Made by a program: the position numbers and the translations under genes. From Yoonia ponticola (GTDB lineage Bacteria; Pseudomonadota; Alphaproteobacteria; Rhodobacterales; Rhodobacteraceae), in the NCBI RefSeq assembly GCF_014199395.1, contig NZ_JACIJM010000002.1:248001-312000 (forward strand): a stretch of 64,000 nucleotides of DNA. Direction: 5' to 3'. Position 1 is the stretch's first letter; every line of letters begins with the position of its first letter. This document shows positions 28,519-37,898 of this stretch, in pieces. A model generated the notes under the pieces. It saw nothing but the letters and a program-made list of their open reading frames with translations. It was not told the origin of the DNA and did no database searches.

Positions 28519-29106
28519 GGTAGCCCCCAAGAAAGTACTAACAACTAGATTACTGAAATTCGCAAATCGATTTAATCCTATTAGGTGTTCATAGCGAAGC
28601 ATTCGGACATACGCAAATGAATGATTTAAGACATATCCAAGCTTTTGATAAGTCGATATAAAAGTCTACTTTAAGATACCCACAGTTAATAAACCCTACT
28701 TTAAAGTTTGTTAAAAAACTATTCAAACGAACACGCGAAACACCGAGTATTCCCGCCTGTTCGTTAACGAATTCCGCGTCCAAAAGCAGCGCTTAATTCG
28801 GGAAGTGCTATAAAACTAACGGTTAAACCCATAACGATTAGCCGTTAACATTTCGGTCAAGGTGTTAATTTTTTCGTGCTCTCTGCCGCTTTGCAGCGTC
28901 GCGTGTCGTCAGATGATCCCTCTAGTTGATTCGAGCCCATTTCGCAGCATACGCAACCCTGAACATGGGACCTTAATATAGCGCAAAGCCGCTTCGTTCC
29001 GAAATCCCTGAGGCCCCGTTCAGCAAAGATAGAACGTGTAGCTTTCCGATTGACCAACACAGGGCGTTTGAGGTCACTGGTCGAAACACAGAAGAGGATG
29101 GATCGA
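28519..29106. promoter_or_regulatory. Long AT-rich divergent spacer upstream of the sugar transferase and dehydrogenase genes
   Basis: Nearly 590 bases with no supported gene. Composition is markedly AT-rich up to about 28850. An imperfect inverted repeat (AACGGTTA at 28818-28825, TAGCCGTT at 28839-28846, 7 of 8 matching, 13-base spacer) is the only organised element I see. It must contain promoters for both flanking genes. Confidence 0.4.
28818..28846. repeat. Inverted repeat, possible operator
   Basis: Half-sites AACGGTTA and TAGCCGTT are 7 of 8 complementary, with centre-to-centre distance of 21 bases (two helical turns). This is compatible with a dimeric regulator site for the exopolysaccharide or dehydrogenase genes. 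It could be chance in AT-rich DNA. Confidence 0.3.
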
Positions 29107-31524
29107 ATGAAGTCGCAGACGCGAGTTGTTGTTATTGGTGGCGGGATTGCAGGCTGCTCGACGTTGTATCACCTGACCCAAGAGGGCTGGACCGACGTTG
29201 TGCTGGTTGAACGCAACGAGTTGACGTCAGGGACAACGTGGCATTCAGCAGCTCAAGTCACCAACTTTGGCATGAACCAGACAATGGTCGGACTGAAAAC
29301 ACACTCTATTAATCTGTATAAAGAACTGCGTGACGACGCCGATTATCCGGTCAGCTACAATCACGGTGACGGTGGTATTCGGCTCGCGAATACCGAAGCG
29401 CACATGGAAGGCTACCGTCATTTTGCATCCATGGCGCGCGGCATGGGCATCGAGTTTGAAATACTTGACGCCGCCGAATGCGCGCGGCGCCATCCGCTGA
29501 TTTCTACCGACAATCTGCATGGCGGGCTCTGGGATGCGAACGACGGGGACATTGATCCGGCATCGCTATGCCAAGCGCTCGCGCGGCGTGCCCGCAAAGC
29601 TGGCGCAGAGGTTTACCGCAACACGCCCGTGACTGGGCTGACGCAACACAAAGACGATAGCTGGACCGTGCATACGGAACACGGCGATATCGACTGTGAA
29701 ATCGTGGTGAATGCTTGCGGATATCGCGTGAACGAGGTTGGCGCGATGATGGGCGTCGAACATCCAGTCACGTCGATGGAACACCAGTATTTCGTGACCG
29801 AGGACATCCCCGCGATTGTCGACGCGGGCCACAGGATGCCGCTGCTGCGCTGCCCGATCAGTGACTACTATAGCCGTCAAGAAAAGAACGGCCTGCTTGT
29901 TGGCTTCTATGAACAGGACTGCAAGACTTGGGGCATGGACGGCATCGATCCACATTTTGTGAACGCGCTTTGCCCTGACGATCTGGACCGCATCACTGAC
30001 GTGTTGGAAGGCGCGTTTGAACGGATGCCCGCCCTGATGGAGGTCGGCATTAAGAACATCGTGAACGGCCCTATCACCTACACTATCGACGGTGCGCCGC
30101 TGGTTGGACCAATCCCCGGCAAACGCAATGCGTTCTGCTGCATCGGCTTACGTGCGGGACTTGGTGAAGGGGGCGGCCACGGCTGGATGCTTGCCCAACA
30201 GATCGTGCATGGTGAGGCGTGCTATGACACGTGGTGCATTGACCCGCGTCGCTTTGGCGAGCACACCAATGTTGAAATCACAGCGCTCAAGGCAATCGAA
30301 GATTACCAAAACGAATTCCGTTTCCATTTCCCGAATGAACATCGCCCCGCTGGCCGCAATGCCAAAACCACTCCGCTTACCCCTGTGATGGCAGCCGAAG
30401 GCGCTGAGTTTACAGTGGTGAATGGTTGGGAGCGGGTCGAGTTCATCAAGCCCTCGCCGGATTTTCACGTTACCCCAACCTTTACGTTCGATGAAGCCTT
30501 CGACATCGTCGGCGCAGAGGTCGCAGCGGTGCAAACATCCGTCGGCATTTGCGAGGTCAACGGCTTTAACCGCTTTGAGATAACAGGCACCGACGCCGCA
30601 GATTTCCTAGATCGTATGGTTTGCAGCCGCTTGCCGCGCAAAGCGGGTCGGTTGGGTTTGACTTATTTGTTAAATCACGATGGCAACGTCAAAGCCGAGG
30701 CAACAATCGCCAACATCCCAGCGTCAGATCGCGGGCCAGTTCGCATTTGGTATGGTTCTGCCGCCGCGTCCGAATTGCATGACATGGATTGGTTGCAGCA
30801 GCACATTGCCGCAGACGAAGACGTACACATCAAATCTCTCACGAACGATCAGACCATTCTCGTGATCGCGGGCCCGAAATCCCGCGATGTGCTTGCCGCT
30901 GTCAGTCGTGCGGATTGGTCCAACGAAGCGTTCCCGTTTCTGTCTGTGCGCGAATGCTACATCGGAATTGCGCCAGCGACCGTGATGCGGGTCAGCTTTT
31001 CCGGCGAAATGGCATTCGAGATTCACATCCCAAATGCGTCGCTATACGCGGCATATCTGGCGCTGCGTGAGGCAGGTAAAGCCCATGACATGCGGATTTT
31101 CGGCGCAAAGGCTGTGGATTCCATGCGGATGGAAATGGGATATTTGCATTGGAAAGCCGACATCATCACCGAATTTGACCCATTCGAGATGAGCCTTCCG
31201 CGCTTTGTGAAAATGGACAAACCTGATTTCATCGGGAAAAAGGCGCTCGAAAGCCGCGAAGGGAAACTGCGCAAAAAGCTGATCAGCATGGTGTTGGATA
31301 GCACCGACGCCCCTGCGCGTGGCGGCGCGTCGGTCATGCTGGACGGCAACGTCATCGGGACTGTGACATCCGGCGACTGGGGCCACCGGACTGGGTTAAA
31401 CATCGCATATGCCTTTGTAGACCCTATGTATGCCGAACCTGACACCGCTTTCGCGGTGGACGTCTTAGGTAACATGATCCCCGCAAAGGTTATTCCGGCG
31501 GGCCCTTACGAAGGGTTCCGTTAA
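29107..31524 (+). CDS. FAD-dependent dimethylglycine/sarcosine dehydrogenase-like protein with GcvT domain
   Basis: Flavoprotein of 805 residues. The N-terminal DAO-type FAD domain has VVVIGGGIAGCSTLYHL, and SGTTWHSA contains the histidine used for covalent FAD attachment in this family. The C-terminal half (about 430-805) is a GcvT/aminomethyltransferase-like tetrahydrofolate domain. Expected reaction: oxidative N-demethylation of dimethylglycine, sarcosine or a similar N-methyl amine, passing the one-carbon unit to tetrahydrofolate. The start at 29107 has AGAGGA 9 bases upstream; frames from 29050 or 29098 are less suitable. The last 35 bases overlap the convergent E1 gene. Confidence 0.92.
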   Translation: MKSQTRVVVIGGGIAGCSTLYHLTQEGWTDVVLVERNELTSGTTWHSAAQVTNFGMNQTMVGLKTHSINLYKELRDDADYPVSYNHGDGGIRLANTEAHMEGYRHFASMARGMGIEFEILDAAECARRHPLISTDNLHGGLWDANDGDIDPASLCQALARRARKAGAEVYRNTPVTGLTQHKDDSWTVHTEHGDIDCEIVVNACGYRVNEVGAMMGVEHPVTSMEHQYFVTEDIPAIVDAGHRMPLLRCPISDYYSRQEKNGLLVGFYEQDCKTWGMDGIDPHFVNALCPDDLDRITDVLEGAFERMPALMEVGIKNIVNGPITYTIDGAPLVGPIPGKRNAFCCIGLRAGLGEGGGHGWMLAQQIVHGEACYDTWCIDPRRFGEHTNVEITALKAIEDYQNEFRFHFPNEHRPAGRNAKTTPLTPVMAAEGAEFTVVNGWERVEFIKPSPDFHVTPTFTFDEAFDIVGAEVAAVQTSVGICEVNGFNRFEITGTDAADFLDRMVCSRLPRKAGRLGLTYLLNHDGNVKAEATIANIPASDRGPVRIWYGSAAASELHDMDWLQQHIAADEDVHIKSLTNDQTILVIAGPKSRDVLAAVSRADWSNEAFPFLSVRECYIGIAPATVMRVSFSGEMAFEIHIPNASLYAAYLALREAGKAHDMRIFGAKAVDSMRMEMGYLHWKADIITEFDPFEMSLPRFVKMDKPDFIGKKALESREGKLRKKLISMVLDSTDAPARGGASVMLDGNVIGTVTSGDWGHRTGLNIAYAFVDPMYAEPDTAFAVDVLGNMIPAKVIPAGPYEGFR

Positions 31525-33688
31525 GCGCAATCGCCGCTGCGACGATGCTGTCACATGATGGCATCGTCGCAGCGTAGGCAGGACCTGTTGCGATAAAGCT
31601 TTCCTCGGCGGCCAGTAGCGACACTGGCACATCGGTTTTCTCCGTCAAAAGCGACACTAATCCTTCGCCCACATTTCCCGATTTGCGACATTCATCGACG
31701 ACCAGTACTTTGTCGGCACTACCCAGCGCATTCAGTAAATCAGTCTCTGGCAAAGGCGAAATCCACCGAATATCAATAATCCGCGTCGCAATGCCCTGAT
31801 CGTCGAGCACCTGCGCCGCTTGCTGGCTTAGGTAGTGGCCATTGCCGTAGCTGACAATCGCCAGCGGCCCGTCACCGGTCACACCCACATCACCAAAAGC
31901 TACCGTTTCACCAAGCGGCGGGTACGTTCGCATCCAGCCTTTGTCGTCTTTTTCATGCAGATCACGCATCGGATACAGCGCAATAGGCTCTACGAACACA
32001 ACTACGCGCTGTTCTTCGCGGGCGAGGCGCACGCATTCGCGCATCATTTTTACCGCGTCCGCACCATGACTAGGTACGGCGACAATCACGCCCGGAATGT
32101 CACGCAGAACGGCTAGTGAATTATCGTTATGGAAATGCCCGCCAAAGCCCTTTTGATAGCCCAAGCCCGCAATTCGCACGACCATCGGGTTGGTAAACTG
32201 CCCGTTAGAAAAGAACGGAAGCGTCGCAGCTTCGCCTCGAATTTGATCTTCAGCGTTGTGAAGGTAGGCCAGAAACTGGATTTCAGGGATCGGCGTAAAT
32301 CCGTTGTGCGCCATGCCAATCGCAAGACCAAGAATGCTTTGCTCGTCCAGCAACGTATCAATCATCCGGTCGCGACCGAACCGCGTCGCCAGTTTTTGGG
32401 TGACACCATAAACACCGCCCTTGGCGCCGATGTCTTCGCCCATCATGACGATATCGCCATGCGTCAGCATCAAATCCGTCAACGCCCAATTCAGCAACCG
32501 AGACATCGGCTGTGGTTTATCCATCTGAGGTAGATCAGTGTCTAATAAGGCGTTTCGCGCATCTGTTGATGGGCCATTAGTCGGCGTCATATCGCGTTTA
32601 GGCGGTACAATGCTGGCCATGACTTCTGTCGCGTTTTGCAAACGGGGGCGCGTGATGACCTGCTCAGCAATTCTGGCGCATTTGGCTTCTGTTTGTTCGT
32701 AGATCGCGCCGATTTCGTCAGCCGTTGCAGCGTCCGATGCAATCAGCAATCGCGCAGAATGCAAAAGCGGATCATCCGCTTCCCATTCCTCAAAAACATC
32801 CTTTGCGAGATACGCCTGTTGCAGGTCCGATCCTGCGTGCCCATAGAGTCTAACAAGGGATATGTGTAGAAACGCTGGCTTCTTTCGCGTCCGCACATAA
32901 GCCGCAGCTTCGGCTGTTACGCGGTGCGTTTCATACAGGTCCAGCCCGTTTGCGTGAAAGTACTTTAGACCCGGTTTTTGACCGAAATTTGCTTTGATCC
33001 ACCCCTGCGGCGTGCGTGTCGAAATTCCGATTCCGTTGTCTTCGCATACAAACAAAAGCGGCAGCGGAACTGACTGATAGGACGTCCAGCAAGCCGTATT
33101 GATCGCACCCTGTGCCGTGGAATGGTTTGATGAGGCATCACCGAAAGAGCATATCACCAACCCATCATTCGGGATCTGCTGATGTTCAGGCTGGTGCCGC
33201 TGACAAAGCCCAATTGAGTAGGCCGCCCCAACCGCTTTGGGTAAATGGCTGGCGATGGTTGAGGTTTGCGGCGGAATGTTTAGCGCCTTGGACCCAAGCA
33301 CCTTATGCCGTCCGCCAGAAATCGGATCATCCACGGACGTCGCAAAACTAAGCAACATGTCCTGCGCCGCATCCACGCCGACTTGTCCTGATCTGCGTGT
33401 CTGGAATGCACCATCGCGGTAGTGCAAGAACGCCATATCATCAGGACGCAAGGCTGACGCAACCGCCGCCATACCTTCGTGACCGGACGAGCCGATGGTG
33501 TAAAACCCCTCACCTGCCGCCTGCATTTTGCGTGAGCGGCGATCAAGATTGCGGCTGAGGCATTGCGCCTTAAATATTGCGACCGCTTCAGCATCGGACA
33601 AAGGACCTGTCGGCGCGGCACCGTCGGGAAAATCGCCCGACGCAAGCCGCGCACGAAAGGCGGCATCAACGACGTCCGCGCGATCCAT
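31490..33688 (-). CDS. Fused alpha-beta E1 component of a thiamine-dependent 2-oxoacid dehydrogenase
   Basis: A 732-residue single-chain E1. The alpha-like half (about 1-350) has the thiamine diphosphate region (FGDASSNHSTAQGA through EDNGIGIS). The beta-like half (about 390-732) has MGEDIGAKGGVYGVT and the C-terminal transketolase domain (VVDECRKSGNVGEG). It resembles branched-chain 2-oxoacid or acetoin-type dehydrogenase E1, where alpha and beta are usually separate; fused forms exist. No E2 or E3 gene is in the window, so the lipoyl partner must be elsewhere. The ATG abuts the kynU stop codon, which strongly suggests co-transcription with kynurenine genes. Confidence 0.88.
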   Translation of the reverse strand: MDRADVVDAAFRARLASGDFPDGAAPTGPLSDAEAVAIFKAQCLSRNLDRRSRKMQAAGEGFYTIGSSGHEGMAAVASALRPDDMAFLHYRDGAFQTRRSGQVGVDAAQDMLLSFATSVDDPISGGRHKVLGSKALNIPPQTSTIASHLPKAVGAAYSIGLCQRHQPEHQQIPNDGLVICSFGDASSNHSTAQGAINTACWTSYQSVPLPLLFVCEDNGIGISTRTPQGWIKANFGQKPGLKYFHANGLDLYETHRVTAEAAAYVRTRKKPAFLHISLVRLYGHAGSDLQQAYLAKDVFEEWEADDPLLHSARLLIASDAATADEIGAIYEQTEAKCARIAEQVITRPRLQNATEVMASIVPPKRDMTPTNGPSTDARNALLDTDLPQMDKPQPMSRLLNWALTDLMLTHGDIVMMGEDIGAKGGVYGVTQKLATRFGRDRMIDTLLDEQSILGLAIGMAHNGFTPIPEIQFLAYLHNAEDQIRGEAATLPFFSNGQFTNPMVVRIAGLGYQKGFGGHFHNDNSLAVLRDIPGVIVAVPSHGADAVKMMRECVRLAREEQRVVVFVEPIALYPMRDLHEKDDKGWMRTYPPLGETVAFGDVGVTGDGPLAIVSYGNGHYLSQQAAQVLDDQGIATRIIDIRWISPLPETDLLNALGSADKVLVVDECRKSGNVGEGLVSLLTEKTDVPVSLLAAEESFIATGPAYAATMPSCDSIVAAAIALNGTLRKGPPE

Positions 33689-34876
33689 TTACGTCACCCG
33701 GCCAGTCATCTGGAATTTGGGATCATCCCACCGTTTGTTATCCAAAACATCGACCATCCTGTCGACCGCACGGATCACATCCGCCTCGTCGATGTACAAT
33801 GGCGTGAAGCCAAATCGCATGATGTTCGGCGCACGGAAATCCCCGATGACATCTTGCGCGATCAACGCCTGCATCGCCGCATAACCGTGTTCAAACGCGA
33901 AAGACACCTGACTGCCGCGCATCGCACCATCGCGGGGGCTGACCAATGTCAGTTGCGGGCAACGTGCCTCGACTTGGCTGATGAACAGATCGCATAAGGC
34001 AATCGACGTCTTGCGTAGGTCTGCCATATCGACTTTTTCCCACACCGAAAAAGCCGCCTCTAACGCGGTTAATTGTAAGATCGGCGGTGTGCCAACGCGC
34101 ATCCGCTCAATCCCCATCGCGGGGCGGTAATCCTGTTCAAAGGCAAAGGGCGCATCGTGGCCGAGCCAGCCTGAGAGAGCCGGAAAAGTATCGCCGACAA
34201 TATCAGGACGCACATAGATGAACGCCGGCGCACCGGGGCCGCCATTCAGATATTTATACGTGCAGCCAACCGCGAACTCGCAACCTGATGCGGCCAGATC
34301 AACAGGCAAGGCGCCTGCGCTATGCGCCAGATCCCACATCATCACAGCACCCGCATCATGCGCTTTGGCCGTCATCGCAGCCATGTCGTGCAAGCGTCCG
34401 GTTCGGTAATCGACCTGAGTGATCATCGCGACGGCGACGTCATCGGTCAGCGCATCCATCACATCCTCGGGCTCAACGATCCGCAATTCGTGACCTTTGC
34501 CAAGATGCGCGATCAGACCCTGTGCCATGTACAAATCCGACGGAAAATTGCCGCTATCCGATAGAATTACCTTGCGATCGGACCGCATTTCCAAGGCCGC
34601 CGACAACGCCTGATACACCTTTACGGACAGAGTATCGCCCATTGTGATCGAACCCTCAGGCGCACCGATCAACCGACCGACCATATTGCCGACGCGCATT
34701 GGCTGGCCCATCCAATCATCAAGGTTCCAGCCCTTGATCAGATGTTCGCCCCACTCATCCGTTACCATTTTTGACAACCGCGCATTCACAGCTTTTGGCA
34801 GTGGCCCAAGCGAGTTTCCATCAAGGTAAATCATCCCGTCAGGCAGCGCGAACTGGTCTTTCATCGGAAGGGTCAT
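33689..34876 (-). CDS. kynU: Kynureninase
   Basis: PLP enzyme converting kynurenine to anthranilate and alanine, 395 residues. Family features: YLDGNSLGPLPK at the N-terminus, the cofactor pocket with DLAHSAGALPVDL, and the lysine region GCTYKYLNGGPGAPAF (Schiff-base Lys in the TYKYL segment). AAAGGA is placed 8 bases before the ATG. It is 15 bases downstream of kynB and directly abuts the E1 gene downstream. Together kynB and kynU cover two steps of tryptophan breakdown after the dioxygenase, which is not in this window. Confidence 0.96.
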   Translation of the reverse strand: MTLPMKDQFALPDGMIYLDGNSLGPLPKAVNARLSKMVTDEWGEHLIKGWNLDDWMGQPMRVGNMVGRLIGAPEGSITMGDTLSVKVYQALSAALEMRSDRKVILSDSGNFPSDLYMAQGLIAHLGKGHELRIVEPEDVMDALTDDVAVAMITQVDYRTGRLHDMAAMTAKAHDAGAVMMWDLAHSAGALPVDLAASGCEFAVGCTYKYLNGGPGAPAFIYVRPDIVGDTFPALSGWLGHDAPFAFEQDYRPAMGIERMRVGTPPILQLTALEAAFSVWEKVDMADLRKTSIALCDLFISQVEARCPQLTLVSPRDGAMRGSQVSFAFEHGYAAMQALIAQDVIGDFRAPNIMRFGFTPLYIDEADVIRAVDRMVDVLDNKRWDDPKFQMTGRVT

Positions 34877-34891
34877 GGCATGCGTCCTTTA

Positions 34892-35683
34892 TTAACCAAC
34901 AAAGGCATTTGTGAGCGGACTATCCGCGTCCTTCAACCCCTCAATCACAGAGAAATGGTCGTGACCTACGTCCACATGACAACTGATGTTGGTATCGAAC
35001 CCGTTCCACATCATCCCAAGCAGTTGCGTTTGGCGGATAAATTCGGGGCGTTCGTTGCCCCCAACCCAAGCAGTGGTGCGCACGGCCGGACTGGGTCGCA
35101 GCAAAGCGGGGCTTTCCGCGGTCGCCTCTGCCATGTCCAGACCCAGCGTTGCGTTCATCTTTGTCTGCAGCAACGGGCGCAAATCATGCAGCCCACTGAT
35201 CGAGGTGACATGTTCTAGCCGATCAACGCCCTGCCCGGCACACGCCATACGTGTCACCAGATGGCCGCCAGCAGAATGACCTGCGATCCGAATTGGGCCA
35301 GCAACGAAACCCGCAGCACATCGTATTGCCGCCTGTATCTGCTGTGTCATCTGTGAAATTCGCGCATCAGGTGCGAGCGTATAACTTGGCAAACAAACCG
35401 CCCAACCTTGCGCACGCGCGCCCTCGGCAAGATGGGTCCACATGGATTTATCCGTCGCCATCCAATACCCGCCATGCACAAACACCGCCAAACCTTTGGG
35501 TGTTTGATCGGGCCAAATCAGGTCAAACACCTCTCGTGGCGCATCACCATATGGCACATCGCAATCAATACGCACACCACTTTGACGGTAGTCCAACGCC
35601 TGCTGCGTCCAAAGAGCAGGCAGCGCCTCTGCCCCTGGAATATACGCAGAATTGGCATAGGCATCGTCCCAATCACGCATCAT
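34892..35683 (-). CDS. kynB: Kynurenine formamidase, alpha/beta-hydrolase type
   Basis: Alpha/beta hydrolase of 263 residues that most likely hydrolyses N-formylkynurenine. It has HGGYW in the oxyanion region and the nucleophile in GHSAGGH, and the C-terminal GHDHFSV supplies the catalytic histidine. The KynB symbol is used in the functional sense; cyclase-type KynB is a different fold. The start is one of two adjacent ATGs (35683 or 35680). It overlaps the 3' end of the histidine kinase gene by about 11 bases, so it is translationally coupled to a sensor gene. Position next to kynU is the main evidence for the substrate. Confidence 0.85.
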   Translation of the reverse strand: MMRDWDDAYANSAYIPGAEALPALWTQQALDYRQSGVRIDCDVPYGDAPREVFDLIWPDQTPKGLAVFVHGGYWMATDKSMWTHLAEGARAQGWAVCLPSYTLAPDARISQMTQQIQAAIRCAAGFVAGPIRIAGHSAGGHLVTRMACAGQGVDRLEHVTSISGLHDLRPLLQTKMNATLGLDMAEATAESPALLRPSPAVRTTAWVGGNERPEFIRQTQLLGMMWNGFDTNISCHVDVGHDHFSVIEGLKDADSPLTNAFVG

Positions 35684-37898
35684 AGCTATCCCGGTCGACA
35701 ACGTCTTCGCGCACCACGACAAGGAAGCTTAGTAATTTCTCTTTATCGATGGGTTTAGCGAGCAATTTCAATGATAAAGCCGCGCAACCTTGCCGTAACG
35801 CTTGGCTACGATCCGCAGAAATCATCGCAGCGGGAACATCGCCGCACGTCGCTTGCAGGTCGCGGTACAGATCAATACCGCTCGCGCCCGCACCCAATTG
35901 ATAATCTAGAAGCAGTACATCAGGCACCAGTTGAATTTCACCAAGCAAATCTTTGGCCTCTTGCGCACTCGCGGCGGGCAGCACCTCAGCCCCGTGATTT
36001 TCCATCATCAAAGTCATCGCCGTGGCAAGATGCGTGTCGTTTTCGACGAGTAAAATAATCATACCTTCTAGTGCGTTACCCCAATCCGCCTGAAAATTCG
36101 GCAGACCCATAGCCTTATCAGAACTCGAAACAGCGACCAACGCGTTCAAGGCAAAACAACTGCCGCGCCCGACCTGCGACCAAAGGCTTAGGTCATGGCC
36201 GAGCCCCTTAGCCGCACGTTCAACAATCGCGAGACCTAGCCCCAAACCATCGTTAGGCGCAGCGCCGTCAAGCCGTTCAAATTCTTGAAACACGGTCAGG
36301 CGATCTGTTTCGGCAATCCCCGGTCCGGTATCCCAAACCTCAATGCGGGCCGATCCACCGTTGCGTCGCACACCAACGACTACGCGTCCTGTTGTAGTGT
36401 ATTTGATCGCGTTCGAGATCAGATTTTGCGTGATCCGGCGCAGATAACCCGGATCGCTTTGTACGCTCAGAGAGCTATCGATGATCGTTAACGACAACCC
36501 CTTCGCCATCGCGACAGGCGTCAATTCATCGCGTAAAGGGCCAAAAATCGCGGATAAAGACACTGGTTGTACGTCAAACACGGCTTTGCCTGCGTCCAGC
36601 TTGGAAATATCCAACAAAGCCGCGATGATCTTTTCGACGCCAGCTAATGCTGTTTCCGCCTTGCCCAAGACTGTTAAGGTTTGGGGGCTTTCCAATTGAT
36701 CCGACAGCGACGACATAAACAGTTTCGCGGCTGACAGAGGTTGCAGCAAGTCATGCGACGCCGCAGCGACGAACCGTGATTTCGACGCGTTGGCGCGTTC
36801 CGCTTCGGCCAGCGCGACACCTAATTCCTCGGTTCTGGCGATCACCCCCGCTTCGAGCGTCTCGTTCATATCGGCCAAAGCGCGGGCCGCTTCGCGTTCT
36901 GCAGTCACATCCGTAAAGCTGATCACAAAGCCCCTATCCGGCATTTCTTGCGCAAAAACGCTTAGGATTTGCACGTCGTTACGCGTGACCTCAAATGCGA
37001 TTGGCTTGCGTCGTGATCGGTGATTGGCCCAGCGTTCTAACCGGACGTGATCAAAACCTTCGTGAAAGGTTAATTCCGCCCTGATATTATCGAGTAACGC
37101 CGAAAATGTCAGCCCATGCACGCTATCGCCGGATGGCATTGCGGCGAAAATGCTCATGGTTTTGTTCCAACCGACCAACGTTTTGGTGTGGTTAAAGATA
37201 CAAACACCTTGGTTCAGGTGGTCCAGCGTTGCTTGCAAAATGCGAGCTTGTTGGTCCAGCAATTGTTCGCGCTGCTGCCGCTCTGACCGCATCATATCGG
37301 TGACATCTGTTTGCAAAATCACGGTGCCGCCGCGCGCAGTGCGGTGTTCGGAAATCTGAAGCCAGCGGTTCCACATCAGCCGCACATTAAACACGACATG
37401 ATCGTGACTGTGGCGCGAAAGACGGCTTGCCGCCCAATCATCCGGGCTTTCGCCGTCTTCCATGGCGAGATGCGGACTACGCGACAGCAATTCTACGTAG
37501 CCTTGAAACGGCAATCCCTCGACCAGATGGTCCGCAACATCGGCAATATCGCGGCAAAAACGGCTGTTAAACAACACCAACCGTTCGTCAGGATCAAACA
37601 GCGCAAAGCCTTCGTTGATCGTCTCGATTGCCTCGGTAATGTTGCTGCGGGCGGTTTCGGTTTCGACATTCGCATCTTCGAGACGCGCGTTCGATTCCTG
37701 TAGCAGATCAAGCGTGCGCTCGAGTTCCTGCGTCCGCTGCCGCACCTGCGTTTCCAGCAATGCCGCGCGTTCGAACTGTTGATAAGCGAGCCCCGATTGA
37801 TCGTTTTTCTGCTCGACCCGCCGCATCAGCGACTGGGCGATCACCAGCAGCTTTTCGTTCTGCCGCTCAATCGTATCGTCAGGGTTTACAATCGACAT
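35673..37898 (-). CDS. Hybrid sensor histidine kinase with PAS domains and receiver domain (NahK-like)
   Basis: Soluble hybrid kinase of 741 residues with no membrane segment. An N-terminal coiled coil (about 12-90) is followed by a PAS-like domain (about 90-200) and a second PAS (about 215-335). HisKA carries the phospho-accepting H382 in AASHDLLQPL. HATPase_c has N496 in NLISNAIKYT and DTGPGI and GLGLGLAIVE. The C-terminal receiver (about 612-735) has D665 in LLLDYQLG. Lack of an input domain of its own in the membrane fits a partner-controlled kinase such as NahK, which is regulated by the FIST protein NosP. The FIST gene is immediately upstream, 0 bases away, and a LuxR-type regulator precedes that. 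Confidence 0.93.
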   Translation of the reverse strand: MSIVNPDDTIERQNEKLLVIAQSLMRRVEQKNDQSGLAYQQFERAALLETQVRQRTQELERTLDLLQESNARLEDANVETETARSNITEAIETINEGFALFDPDERLVLFNSRFCRDIADVADHLVEGLPFQGYVELLSRSPHLAMEDGESPDDWAASRLSRHSHDHVVFNVRLMWNRWLQISEHRTARGGTVILQTDVTDMMRSERQQREQLLDQQARILQATLDHLNQGVCIFNHTKTLVGWNKTMSIFAAMPSGDSVHGLTFSALLDNIRAELTFHEGFDHVRLERWANHRSRRKPIAFEVTRNDVQILSVFAQEMPDRGFVISFTDVTAEREAARALADMNETLEAGVIARTEELGVALAEAERANASKSRFVAAASHDLLQPLSAAKLFMSSLSDQLESPQTLTVLGKAETALAGVEKIIAALLDISKLDAGKAVFDVQPVSLSAIFGPLRDELTPVAMAKGLSLTIIDSSLSVQSDPGYLRRITQNLISNAIKYTTTGRVVVGVRRNGGSARIEVWDTGPGIAETDRLTVFQEFERLDGAAPNDGLGLGLAIVERAAKGLGHDLSLWSQVGRGSCFALNALVAVSSSDKAMGLPNFQADWGNALEGMIILLVENDTHLATAMTLMMENHGAEVLPAASAQEAKDLLGEIQLVPDVLLLDYQLGAGASGIDLYRDLQATCGDVPAAMISADRSQALRQGCAALSLKLLAKPIDKEKLLSFLVVVREDVVDRDSYDA

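Noticed and set aside
28589..29060. Small open frames in the spacer before the dehydrogenase gene
   Set aside because: No ribosome sites, unusual composition and no recognisable motifs.
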